Assembly (NCBI RefSeq): GCF_010119615.1
Contig: NZ_QOVG01000003.1
Coordinates: 248,001-312,000 of the forward strand
DNA length: 64,000 nt
Reading direction: 5' to 3'
DNA from: Pseudoxanthomonas gei
GTDB lineage: Bacteria > Pseudomonadota > Gammaproteobacteria > Xanthomonadales > Xanthomonadaceae
The notes beneath the pieces were generated by a model, which worked only from the letters and a program-made list of their open reading frames with translations, had not been told where the DNA came from and searched no databases. Of this stretch, positions 31,835-40,041 are shown one piece after another; the stretch's first letter is position 1; each line of letters opens with the position of its first letter. The position numbers and the translations under genes were made by a program.

Positions 31835-32236
31835 ATGGCAAAGATCACCGGAATCGGCGGCGTGTTCCTCAAGTGCAAGGGCGACAGCAAGGCGCTGGCG
31901 GCGTGGTACCAGAAGCACCTGGGCATGCAGCTGGAGCCGTGGGGCGGCGCCGTGTTGCGCTGGCCCGATGACAAGGCCGAAGACCTGGGCCTGACCGTGT
32001 GGAACCTGGCCGACAGGGACAGCGAGTGGTTCAGTCCCAGCGAGTCCGCCTTCATGATCAATTACCGCGTCGACAACCTGGATGAAATGCTGGCGCAGCT
32101 GGGCGAAGCGGGCGTGGCCGCGGTGAGCGGGCCGGAGTCGCACGAGAACGGCAAGTTCGCCTGGATCATGGATCCCGATGGCAACAAGGTGGAACTGTGG
32201 GAACCGATGCCGTGGGACGCGAAGAACAAGGCCTGA
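31835..32236 (+). CDS. VOC (glyoxalase-fold) family protein
   Basis: A 133-aa single-chain VOC protein: ITGIGGVFLKCKGDSKALAAWY opens the first beta-alpha module (broken here), WYQKHLGMQLEPW continues it, and the end DPDGNKVELWEP carries the usual metal-ligand Glu. ATG 31835 is preceded by GGAG. VOC proteins include lyases, dioxygenases and resistance proteins; nothing here selects one. Unrelated in close sequence to the VOC gene at 41590. Confidence 0.85.
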   Translation: MAKITGIGGVFLKCKGDSKALAAWYQKHLGMQLEPWGGAVLRWPDDKAEDLGLTVWNLADRDSEWFSPSESAFMINYRVDNLDEMLAQLGEAGVAAVSGPESHENGKFAWIMDPDGNKVELWEPMPWDAKNKA

Positions 32237-32248
32237 CCTTGCTGGCGC

Positions 32249-32299
32249 GGCCAACGCGGCATGCAGGCCGGAACCGTTCGGCCTGATGCCGACGTAGCG
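32249..32299 (+). other. Possible degenerate attC-like hairpin
   Basis: GGCCAAC (compare RYYYAAC) is followed by GGCATGCAGGCCG, an eight-base loop and CGGCCTGATGCC; the arms pair fully except for one bulged G, the arrangement seen in attC hairpins. The closing core is poor. It lies between two plus-strand genes. Confidence 0.3.
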
Positions 32300-32309
32300 C
32301 GCACACCCC

Positions 32310-32690
32310 ATGTTCGACTCACTCAAGACACGCGCCCGCCAACTCAGGCAGCACACGCTCACCGTTTATTTCGCGGCGCGTGACCCGCGCACGCCGATGT
32401 GGGTGCGGGTGCTGGCCGCGCTGGTGGCCGCCTATGCGCTCAGCCCCATCGACCTGATCCCCGATTTCATTCCCGTGCTGGGTTACCTGGACGACCTGGT
32501 CCTGGTTCCGCTGGGCCTGGCGCTGGTGGTGCGGCTGACCCCGCCCGAGGTCATCCGTTCGGCGCGCCTGCAGGCCGAACAGGCAGCGGCCCGGCCGGTC
32601 AGCTATCCGGCGGCGGCCGCGGTCATCGCCGCGTGGCTGCTGGTCATGTGGTGGCTGGGCCGATGGGCGCTGGCCGCAGTGCGCAGCTGA
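32310..32690 (+). CDS. YkvA-like DUF1232 membrane protein
   Basis: A 126-aa protein with the DUF1232 signature WVRVLAALVAAYALSPIDLI then PDFIPVLGYLDDLVLVP at about residues 30-68, and a C-terminal membrane helix (AAAVIAAWLLVMWWLGRWAL). The signature DLIPDFIPVLGYLDD is highly conserved in this family, whose function is unknown. It lies just after the possible attC-like hairpin. Confidence 0.85.
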   Translation: MFDSLKTRARQLRQHTLTVYFAARDPRTPMWVRVLAALVAAYALSPIDLIPDFIPVLGYLDDLVLVPLGLALVVRLTPPEVIRSARLQAEQAAARPVSYPAAAAVIAAWLLVMWWLGRWALAAVRS

Positions 32691-32832
32691 GCATTCATCC
32701 GGGCCAGCGGGCTCGTGCGTCCTGCGCCGCTGTCCGGCGACGTCCGCCCGCTTCGTTGTAGAGGGCAACCGGGAACCACTTTTCCGGCCTGCCTCAAGGC
32801 TGCTCCTGGCCCCTGTCCAGTAGGAGACTGCA

Positions 32833-33147
32833 ATGAAATCAACACCCCCCCTTGTCATCAAGGCAGCAATGATCGCCTGCCTCTCGCTCTGCTGGTCGCA
32901 TGCCTATGCCGAACAGAAGGGCCAGGACTTCCCCAGCACCAAATGCACCTGCAAGGGCTGCGGCAAGAACCCGACCACCGGGGCCGCGACCGACGTGACC
33001 GGCCAGTGCGCCACGGTGTGCAAGGACAAGACGGTCTACAGCAAGGGATCGGAGTCCTATGACTATTGCAAGGCGGCGGCACGCACCAGGATTCCGCGGC
33101 AGCCGCGGCCCGATGCCCCCAAGGCTCCCCTGGACGCACGTCCGTAG
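32833..33147 (+). CDS. Small secreted Cys-rich protein
   Basis: A 104-aa protein from ATG 32833, with AGGAG seven bases upstream. A signal peptide (AAMIACLSLCWSHAYA) precedes a mature part with six Cys (CTCKGC, then C, C, C in QCATVCKDK and YDYCKAA), which probably forms disulfides. The tail is basic and proline-rich. No family recognised. Confidence 0.6.
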   Translation: MKSTPPLVIKAAMIACLSLCWSHAYAEQKGQDFPSTKCTCKGCGKNPTTGAATDVTGQCATVCKDKTVYSKGSESYDYCKAAARTRIPRQPRPDAPKAPLDARP

Positions 33148-33403
33148 CGAAGCGGCGTCGCGCCGGCGGGGCGCAAGCGAACCGCATGCCCAGGGGCGCG
33201 AACGTCGCGGTCGAGGTTGCAAAACGCGGGCGGCATGAGCATTGGCGCCGTGCTCATGCCGCAAGGGGTGGGGATTCCGCGTGGTGGCGCATGGCCGCCA
33301 GCGTGGGCGTGCTTCGGCTCAGGTGCTTCGGATCAATGGCTGGCGGCAGCGGAACCGGTCTTTACGGAGCTGGTGCCTCTACGGTGCTGGTGCCTCTTCG
33401 AAA

Positions 33404-33799
33404 CTAGTGCCTCTTCTGTTCCGCAGGGCTTTCCGTGTGCAGCACGCACAGCCAGTTGCCGTCCACCTTGACCCAGGTGGAGGTGTCATACACGTTCTGC
33501 TTGGTGGGCTTGCCCTGCATCTCCATCTGCTGGTCCACGTAATAGGTGGCCACGGCCACGTCTTCCCTGGGGAAGATCACGTCCAGGTCGGAGATCTTGT
33601 AGTTGGTCAGTCTGTAGCGATCGTCCTTGGCCATTTTCCGGTAGGCGGCGTGGTCGAATTTGTTGGTTCCCTGCGGGCTTACCATCACCGCAGGTTCGGC
33701 CAGCATGCGGGTCGCCACCTCGGGTTTTCCTTGCACGATGGAATCCCAGAATGCCTTTTCCAGGCCTTCGATTTCATTCTTTTGCCGGGTGATATTCAT
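33404..33799 (-). CDS. NTF2-like (DUF4440-type) protein
   Basis: A 131-aa protein on the minus strand, against the direction of its neighbours. ATG 33799 (MNITRQ) has GGAG eight bases upstream; a longer frame from 33889 was rejected. Pattern: LEKAFWDSIVQGKPEVATRML, VMVSPQGTNKFDHAAYRKM, then strands with VAVATYYVDQQMEM and STWVKVDGNWLCVLHTE. It resembles DUF4440 proteins in length and order. No signal peptide. Substrate unknown. Confidence 0.72.
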   Translation of the reverse strand: MNITRQKNEIEGLEKAFWDSIVQGKPEVATRMLAEPAVMVSPQGTNKFDHAAYRKMAKDDRYRLTNYKISDLDVIFPREDVAVATYYVDQQMEMQGKPTKQNVYDTSTWVKVDGNWLCVLHTESPAEQKRH

Positions 33800-34095
33800 G
33801 GCATGGCTCCCATGTTGTTGTGGTGGGCGCAGGAATAGATCCGGCCCCGTTAGGGGGTGGTGACAAAGCGGGGAAACGTGGGCTAACAATTGATTCTGTA
33901 ACTGTGTCGCATGGATTCAGCTGACGAAAGGCCGATCGTTCCTGCCCGCTCGCCGCTGCGTGGTGGCTCGAAATTATCGGGGCATGGAATTTTCCGGGAG
34001 ACGGGATTGCGGTTATGGTTTCCGTATCGCCACCGGCACGGCCTCTACGGCCAGGCCCCGCTTTTTTTGCAGCTGTTTGAAGGACGGAAAATGTG

Positions 34096-34512
34096 ATGGC
34101 TGAGAACAAGACCCGGGCCACCGACGCAAGCGTCACCGCCTATCTGTCCGCCATTGCCGATGAAGAACGCAAAAGGGATTGCGCAACGATCGCCGAGATG
34201 ATGGCAAGGATCACCCAGGCGCCGGCAAGAATGTGGGGCACCAGCATCGTTGGCTTCGACAGCTACCACTACCGCTACGAAAGCGGCCGCGAAGGTGATG
34301 CGCCGGTAACCGGCTTCTCGTCCAGGAAGAGCGACATAAGCGTGTATCTGTCTACCGGCGCACCCGACCAGGAGGCGCTGCTGGCGCGACTGGGACGACA
34401 CAAAATGGGCAAGGCCTGCCTGTCCATCCGCAAGCTGGCGGACGTGGACATGGACGTGCTTGAGCAACTGGTCGCCGGGTCGGTTGCCGAGGTCAGGCGC
34501 CGGCATGGTTGA
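34096..34512 (+). CDS. DUF1801 (YdhG-like) protein
   Basis: A 138-aa cytoplasmic protein. It has the family order VTAYLSAIADEERKRDCATI, WGTSIVGFDSYHYRYESG, DISVYLSTG and GKACLSIRKLADVDMDVLEQL. DUF1801 proteins adopt the YdhG fold; their role is not known. ATG 34096 was taken over GTG 34093. The region between the divergent 33799 start and this start (about 300 bases) must hold both promoters. Confidence 0.82.
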   Translation: MAENKTRATDASVTAYLSAIADEERKRDCATIAEMMARITQAPARMWGTSIVGFDSYHYRYESGREGDAPVTGFSSRKSDISVYLSTGAPDQEALLARLGRHKMGKACLSIRKLADVDMDVLEQLVAGSVAEVRRRHG

Positions 34513-34544
34513 GTTGCCCGCACGGCATCGTGCGGTCGCCGTTT

Positions 34545-34970
34545 GGCAGGGGCGACGCGAGTCGCGAAGCAGTGGGGGCTGAAACAGTGAGGGCTTCGCG
34601 ACTTGCGTCGCTCCTACAGGGCAGCTGCATGGCGGGTCGAGCGCCGGCGACCTGGGGTGTTGTAGGAGCGACGCGAGTCGCGAAGCAGTGGGGGCTGGAA
34701 CGCTGAGGGCTTCGCGACTTGCGTCGCTCCTACAAGGGCCGCTGCATGGCGGGTCGAGCGCCGGCGACCTGGGGTGTTGTAGGAGCGACGCGAGTCGCGA
34801 AGCAGTGGGGGCTGGAACGGTGGGGGCTTCGCGACTTGCGTCGCTCCTGCAAGGGCCGCTGCATGGCGGGTCGAGCGCCGGCGACCTGGGGTGTTGTAGG
34901 AGCGACGCGAGTCGCGAAACAGTGGGGACTGGAACGCTGAGGGCTTCGCGACTTGCGTCGCTCCTGCAGG
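34545..34970. repeat. Tandem array of four REP pairs
   Basis: Four palindromic units (34545-34618, 34661-34734, 34778-34851, 34895-34969) spaced about 117 bases. The linker GGCGGGTCGAGCGCCGGCGA is the same in the three gaps, so the units were duplicated whole. The linkers differ from those of the 30-kb array, so the two arrays expanded independently. Together with the next repeat it fills the gap 34513-35119. Confidence 0.9.
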
Positions 34971-35003
34971 GGCAGCGGCATGGCGGTGGGCATGCGCGGC
35001 TCT

Positions 35004-35062
35004 TGTGGGAGGGGCTTCAGCCCCGACGCTTGCGCCCGTCGGGGCTGAAGCCCCTCCCACAG
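35004..35062. repeat. Long perfect hairpin of a third repeat family
   Basis: TGTGGGAGGGGCTTCAGCCC and its inverse form a stem of more than 20 bases around a ten-base loop. It sits after the REP array and before the dusA stop, where it may act as a transcription end. Confidence 0.85.
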
Positions 35063-35119
35063 GAACCACCTACATGCTCCTGTGCACGCCCACATTCTCA
35101 CCGCTGCATGTTTGGGCCC

Positions 35120-36139
35120 TCAGGCCGCGGAACGCACCCGCATCTCGGTCATCCCGATTGCCTGCTCGATCAGCGACCAGTCCGCGCCGGGCAGGTGCGC
35201 GCCTTCGCTGAGGACCTGGCGGAAGGCACGGCCGCCGGGCTGGCCGTGGTACAGGCCCAGCAGGTGGCGGGTGATGTGCTTCAGGGCCACGCCCTGCTGC
35301 AGGCGCGCTTCCACATACGGCTGCAGGCGGCGCAGCAGCTGCGCGCGTGACTGCAGGGTGCCGCCGAACAGCGCCACGTCCAGTCCATGCAAGACATAAG
35401 GGTCGTGGTAGGCCGCGCGGCCCAGCATCACCCCGTCGACCTTCTGCAGGTGCTCCAGCGCCGCGGCCTGGGTGGCGATGCCGCCGTTGACCGCGATGGT
35501 CAGCGCCGGGCGCTCCTGCTTCAGCCGGTAGGCCCAGTCGTAACGCAGTGGTGGCACCTCGCGGTTTTCCTTGGGCGAGAGCCCCTGCAGCCAGGCATTG
35601 CGCGCATGCACGAAGAAGGTGTGGCAGCCGGCGGCCGCCACCGTGTCGATGAAGGACAGGAACCGGCCGTAGTCGTTTTCCTCGTCCACGCCCAGGCGGC
35701 ATTTGACCGTGACCGGAATCGGGCGATCCAGCTTGCCCACCGCCTCGACCATCGCCCCGATGCAATCGGCCACCAGCGCCGGCTCCTTCATCAGGCAGGC
35801 GCCGAAGCGCCCGGCCTGGACCCGGTCCGACGGGCAGCCGACGTTGAGGTTGACCTCGTCGAATCCATGGCCCTGGCCCACGCAGGCGGCCTGCGCCAGC
35901 AGGGACGGCTCGCTGCCGCCCAGTTGCAGGGCCACCGGGTTCTCCACCGGGTCACGCGCCAGCAGGCGCGCGCGGTCGCCCTGCAACACGGCGTTGGCGT
36001 GGACCATCTCGGTGTACAGCCGCGCATGCGGTGCCAGCAGCCGGTGGAACACGCGGCAGTGGCTGTCGGTCCAGTCCATCATCGGCGCGACCGACAGCAT
36101 TACGTCAGTGCCATCCACTGCTTGGGTACCCGTCATCAT
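35120..36139 (-). CDS. dusA: tRNA-dihydrouridine synthase A
   Basis: A 339-aa flavoprotein of the DusA type: APMMDWTDSHCR at the start, LYTEMVHANAVL, NVGCPSDRVQAG with the catalytic Cys (near residue 97), HARNAWLQGLSPKENREVPPL (the DusA-specific stretch) and GGI/GRAAYHDPY phosphate-binding segments. DusA reduces uridines 20/20a of tRNA. The start at 36139 (or 36136, adjacent ATG) removes 31 residues of non-family sequence. No operon partner. Confidence 0.93.
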   Translation of the reverse strand: MMTGTQAVDGTDVMLSVAPMMDWTDSHCRVFHRLLAPHARLYTEMVHANAVLQGDRARLLARDPVENPVALQLGGSEPSLLAQAACVGQGHGFDEVNLNVGCPSDRVQAGRFGACLMKEPALVADCIGAMVEAVGKLDRPIPVTVKCRLGVDEENDYGRFLSFIDTVAAAGCHTFFVHARNAWLQGLSPKENREVPPLRYDWAYRLKQERPALTIAVNGGIATQAAALEHLQKVDGVMLGRAAYHDPYVLHGLDVALFGGTLQSRAQLLRRLQPYVEARLQQGVALKHITRHLLGLYHGQPGGRAFRQVLSEGAHLPGADWSLIEQAIGMTEMRVRSAA

Positions 36140-36408
36140 GGGGCGGATTGTAACGAACCCCGGCTTGCGCCTGACTCTGCCCCTGCAGCGCCAGGGGTCG
36201 CCACCCGCCCCAATTGGGTGGCCGGTGAGCACGTGGCCGGGTGAACGCCTCTCGATGCGCTTGTACAGGGTATACGTGCGGCGTTACTGTGCGGGCACGT
36301 CCAGCCTCCCGGCCACGCCCACCACCGGCGCGCGCCTGAACAGGAACGAGTACCGGAACCACGCATTAGCGCCGTCGCTGACACGCGTTGCGGTGTGAGG
36401 GCCGGGTC

Positions 36409-36864
36409 ATGTCGACTATGGGACGATGCGAAATGGACGCCAGATCAGAGACCATCGCGTCTGTTTTATCGCAACTGTCGAATGATGGGGCCGGAGCTGA
36501 TCGCATTGCCGCCTTCGTCGCCGAGAACATGCATGCCGTCCACCTGGCCCTGGCGCCGATCATCGGCGACCGCGGTGTGTCGGCCCTGTACCGGCGGAGC
36601 CTGCTTCTTGCCGCCAGGGAAGTGGCCGGTGCCGAAGGGTTCCACCGCACGGCCGACGCCAGCGATGACTACGCCACCCTGCAATCGGCGCTGGCGCAGC
36701 AATCGGGCGCCGATGCGGCCACTCTTGGCCAGGCCCTGTTCCGCCACCTCTACATCATCCTGGCCAGCCTGATCGGCGAGGCGCTGACCGGGCGCCTGCT
36801 GCAGCCGATGTTCGACACCTCATCCAACGGCCATGCCGTGCAGGAACTCCCCAATGAGCAATAA
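36409..36864 (+). CDS. Helical protein in a KaiC-kinase operon
   Basis: A 151-aa, mostly helical cytoplasmic protein from ATG 36409, eight bases after GAGG (an ATG at 36433 is possible). Helices such as RIAAFVAENMHAVHLALAPI and AATLGQALFRHLYIILASLI alternate with short loops. I do not recognise the family. Its end overlaps the KaiC-like gene by 11 bases, so the products are made in step and may interact, for example as a small input or phosphotransfer protein. That is inference only. Confidence 0.6.
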   Translation: MSTMGRCEMDARSETIASVLSQLSNDGAGADRIAAFVAENMHAVHLALAPIIGDRGVSALYRRSLLLAAREVAGAEGFHRTADASDDYATLQSALAQQSGADAATLGQALFRHLYIILASLIGEALTGRLLQPMFDTSSNGHAVQELPNEQ

Positions 36865-38332
36865 CGCGATCATCAAGCGCCTGGACACGGGCGTGCCGGG
36901 ATTGAACGAAATTCTCGGGGGCGGCTTGCCGGAGTTCTCCTTCAACATCATTGCCGGGCCACCGGGCAGCGGCAAGACCACCCTGGCCCACCAGATGATG
37001 TTCGCGCTGGCAACGGAGGAGAAGCCGGCGATCTTCTTCACCGTGCTGGGCGAGCCGCCCCTGAAGATGCTGCGTTACCAGCAGCAGTTCGCGTTCTTCG
37101 ACAAGGGCGCCATCGGCCGCTCGGTGCATTTCATCAACCTTTCCGAGCAGATGCAGTCGGGCGATCTGCGCGCCGTGCTGGCGCGCATCGTGGAAGTGGT
37201 GGAAACACACGGCCCCGGACTGGTCTTCGTCGACTCCTTCCGCGCGGTGGTCATTGCCAGCCGCACCGACGCGCCCACCTCCATGGGCCTGCAGCAGTTC
37301 GTGCAGGAACTGGGCATGTTGATGACCAACTGGCAGGCCACCACCTTCCTGATCGGCGAGTACTTCAGCGAGAACGAGCCCAATCCGGTATTCACGGTCA
37401 GCGACGGCCTGATCTGGCTGCGGCAGAACCTGGACCGCAACTCGATCGTGCGCAAGATCGAGATCATCAAGATGCGCGGCCAGGCCTCGCTTCCCGGCCA
37501 GCACACGTTTCGCATCGGCAGCGCGGGCCTGCAGATATTCCCGCCGGCCCAGGTCTCGGTGCAGGGCGCCGAGCTGCCGGGGCCGCCCGAGGGCCCGCCG
37601 CTGGGCATGGGCGTGCCGGGCCTGGACGAGATGATGGGCGGAGGCCTGCCACGTGGCTACTCGCTGCTGGTCGCGGGCCCGTCGGGCTCGGGCAAGAGCA
37701 TCCTGGCCAGCCAGTTCCTTGCCGAAGGTGCGCGCTGCGGCGAGAAATCGGTGATCGCCTCGTTCGAACAGCGCCCCAGGTTGTCACGCAACCGGATCGT
37801 CGCCGACCTCATCGACAGTGGCGATGTCGGCCTGATACGCGCGCAGCAATGCGACCTGTCGGTTGACGAAGTGACCGCGTTGCTGCTGATGGAAATCAGG
37901 CGGCTGGGAGCCACCCGCGTGGTCCTGGATTCGCTGACCGGCTTCGAGCTGATGGTGGCGCCCGAGTTTGCCGATACCTACCGCCAGTCCCTGGCCCGCA
38001 TGGTGGGCGCGGTGGTCAGCACGGGCGTCAGCGTGCTGATGACCTCGGAACTGGAGGACCGCTACACCGACCTGCGCTTCAGTCCCTACGGTGCCGCGTT
38101 CCTGACCGACGCCATCATCGTCCAGCGTTATATCGAGGTAGACAGCCGGTTGTTGCGGGTGATGGCGGTGGTCAAGGTGCGTGCGGCGGCCCATTCGAAC
38201 GAACTTCGACAGTTCGTGATCAATGACCAGGGCATCTGCATCGGGGAACCGATGCCTGAATACCGCGGATTGCTGGGCGGCCGCCCCGAGCGCGCCGATC
38301 AGGGTGACGCCGGTACCCGGATCAGGGACTGA
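36854..38332 (+). CDS. KaiC-like double RecA ATPase
   Basis: A 492-aa protein made of two KaiC/RadA-like domains, each opening with a GVPGL-E-GGGLP motif. Walker A boxes are GPPGSGKTT (about residue 36) and GPSGSGKSI (about residue 275); Walker B-like strands are GLVFVDSF and TRVVLDSL. Cyanobacterial KaiC has paired catalytic Glu in each domain; here one Glu is seen at each place (LGEPP and FEQRP). At the phosphorylation site of KaiC (Ser-Thr) I read RFSPYG, which keeps Ser but has Pro for Thr, from an alignment done by eye. No KaiA or KaiB is present. It overlaps the helical gene and is followed 24 bases later by a kinase. Confidence 0.85.
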   Translation: MSNNAIIKRLDTGVPGLNEILGGGLPEFSFNIIAGPPGSGKTTLAHQMMFALATEEKPAIFFTVLGEPPLKMLRYQQQFAFFDKGAIGRSVHFINLSEQMQSGDLRAVLARIVEVVETHGPGLVFVDSFRAVVIASRTDAPTSMGLQQFVQELGMLMTNWQATTFLIGEYFSENEPNPVFTVSDGLIWLRQNLDRNSIVRKIEIIKMRGQASLPGQHTFRIGSAGLQIFPPAQVSVQGAELPGPPEGPPLGMGVPGLDEMMGGGLPRGYSLLVAGPSGSGKSILASQFLAEGARCGEKSVIASFEQRPRLSRNRIVADLIDSGDVGLIRAQQCDLSVDEVTALLLMEIRRLGATRVVLDSLTGFELMVAPEFADTYRQSLARMVGAVVSTGVSVLMTSELEDRYTDLRFSPYGAAFLTDAIIVQRYIEVDSRLLRVMAVVKVRAAAHSNELRQFVINDQGICIGEPMPEYRGLLGGRPERADQGDAGTRIRD

Positions 38333-38356
38333 CCGCGTGCTGCTGTCCGGATCGCC

Positions 38357-39985
38357 GTGAATAACTCATTGCCCGGCGAGAACGAGCGCGCCAAACAGCG
38401 GCTGGTGCTGCTGACCTCGCAGGCCGATGCCGTGCGTGCCGAGTTGGCCAGGCTGGGCAGGGACCTGGCTGCCCTGCACCGGGAAGAGCACGAATGCCAC
38501 GCGCCGGGCCTGCAGGCGGCGAACGAGAAGCTGGTCATCGCTGCCCTTGAGGCCGCTGCTGTCGCCGACAAGGCGAAGCAGGGGCTGGCCGGGCTGGTTG
38601 CCTCCAGCCAGCGCGATGAACTGACCAATACGCCCAATCGCGCACTGACCCTCGAAAGGCTTGAACACGCGATCGGCTTGGCGCGGCGCCACGACACCTT
38701 GATGGCGGTGCTGTTCCTGGATCTGGACCATCTCAAGCTGATCAACGACTCCTTGGGCCACAGCGCCGGTGACGCCGCGCTGCAACTGACTGCGCGCCGG
38801 CTGGAGTCCATAGTCCGCAGCACCGACACGGTCAGCCGCCATGGCGGTGACGAGTTTGTAGTGGTGCTCAGCGAACTCAAGCGGCCGAGCGACGCGGCCG
38901 AGCTTGCGTTACAGATGCTGGAAGCGCTGGCCATTCCGACCTGTATCGGTGGACATGTGCTGAGCCTGACCGCCAGCATCGGCATCTCGATCTTTCCACT
39001 GGATGCTGCGACCGGGCCGCACCTGATCGAGATAGCCGACAGCGCCATGTACGTGGTCAAGCGCCTGGGCGGCAGCCAATTTGCCTTTGACCCGGCCAAT
39101 GAGATTGCGGGCAACGTTCGGACCCAGGATATGTCCGGCCCTCCACGCCGCGCAGTGGCCGACCGCGCTGGCATGGCCCAGCTGCGGCTGGCCAACGAGC
39201 AACTGGTCGTGGCGGCCCTGGCTGCCCATGAGCTCAAGGACCTGGCCGACGAGGCACGCGGCAAGGAGATCAAGTTCATGGCCATGGTGGCGCATGAACT
39301 GCGCAGCCCGTTGACGCCCATCCAGCTGGCTGCGGACATGTTGAGCCTCAACTATGCCAACGAGACAAAACTCAAGAAGTTGCAGGCAATCATCGGCGAG
39401 GAGGTCGAGCACCTGGTCTACCTGATCGAGGACCTGCTGGATGCGTCGAGGATCAGCACCGGCAAGCTGCGCATGGAGCAGGCCGACGTGGACTTGGGCG
39501 CCGTGCTTGCGCAGGCGGTCCACGCAAAAATGTCCAACATCACCGAGCGGGACCAGACCATCGAAGCCACCCTTACCGAAGAACCGGTAGTCGTGCGTGG
39601 CAGCAAGGTGCGGCTGAAGCAGATCTTCAGCAACCTGCTCGACAACGCCTCCAAATACACGCCGGTGGGCGGCCATATCGAACTGGGCATGACCCTGACG
39701 GACAATGAGGTGACGGTGGTGGTGGCCGACAACGGCATTGGCATTCCTGCCCACGCCCTGCCGCATATCTTCGACCTGTTCGTGCAGGAAGCCGGCGCCC
39801 TGTCCCTGCATGGCGGCGGCCTGGGCATAGGCCTGGCCCTGGTACACGAACTGGTGGCCGCCCATCACGGCACGGTCAGCGCCAGAAGCGCGGGGCGGAA
39901 CCAGGGCAGCCGGTTCACCGTGGTGCTCCCTTGCCTTGGCACGCCGCCATCGGCCGCCGCTGACGGCGGCAACGAAACCGGCTGA
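38357..39985 (+). CDS. GGDEF-histidine kinase hybrid
   Basis: A 542-aa soluble protein from GTG 38357. A coiled-coil helix region (1-85) precedes a GGDEF domain with intact HGGDEF near residue 162 (possible diguanylate cyclase), a short linker, then a second helix region, an H box MVAHELRSPLTP (His near residue 314) and an HATPase domain with N (SNLLDNASKYTP), G1 (ADNGIGIP) and G2 (GLGIGLALV) motifs. The N-terminal helices and the segment before the kinase repeat the words LANEQLVVAALAA/ANEKLVIAALEAA, so the linker is an internal repeat. No membrane segment. GGDEF placed before a kinase core is uncommon. It forms an operon with the KaiC-like gene. Confidence 0.85.
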   Translation: MNNSLPGENERAKQRLVLLTSQADAVRAELARLGRDLAALHREEHECHAPGLQAANEKLVIAALEAAAVADKAKQGLAGLVASSQRDELTNTPNRALTLERLEHAIGLARRHDTLMAVLFLDLDHLKLINDSLGHSAGDAALQLTARRLESIVRSTDTVSRHGGDEFVVVLSELKRPSDAAELALQMLEALAIPTCIGGHVLSLTASIGISIFPLDAATGPHLIEIADSAMYVVKRLGGSQFAFDPANEIAGNVRTQDMSGPPRRAVADRAGMAQLRLANEQLVVAALAAHELKDLADEARGKEIKFMAMVAHELRSPLTPIQLAADMLSLNYANETKLKKLQAIIGEEVEHLVYLIEDLLDASRISTGKLRMEQADVDLGAVLAQAVHAKMSNITERDQTIEATLTEEPVVVRGSKVRLKQIFSNLLDNASKYTPVGGHIELGMTLTDNEVTVVVADNGIGIPAHALPHIFDLFVQEAGALSLHGGGLGIGLALVHELVAAHHGTVSARSAGRNQGSRFTVVLPCLGTPPSAAADGGNETG

Positions 39986-40041
39986 CGTAGCCTGCTCGGC
40001 GGTCCGCTGTGTGCGGCCAGCGCAATGCACCAGCCCGGCAC

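Noticed and set aside
33300-33403. Short direct repeats around GTGCCTCT (three copies)
   Set aside because: Too short and too few to assign to an element. They lie next to the stop of the minus-strand NTF2-like gene without clear structure.
34030-34075. GC-rich stretch followed by a run of seven T before the DUF1801 gene
   Set aside because: The stem words (GGCC copies) do not form a continuous hairpin directly before the T-run, so a terminator is not supported.
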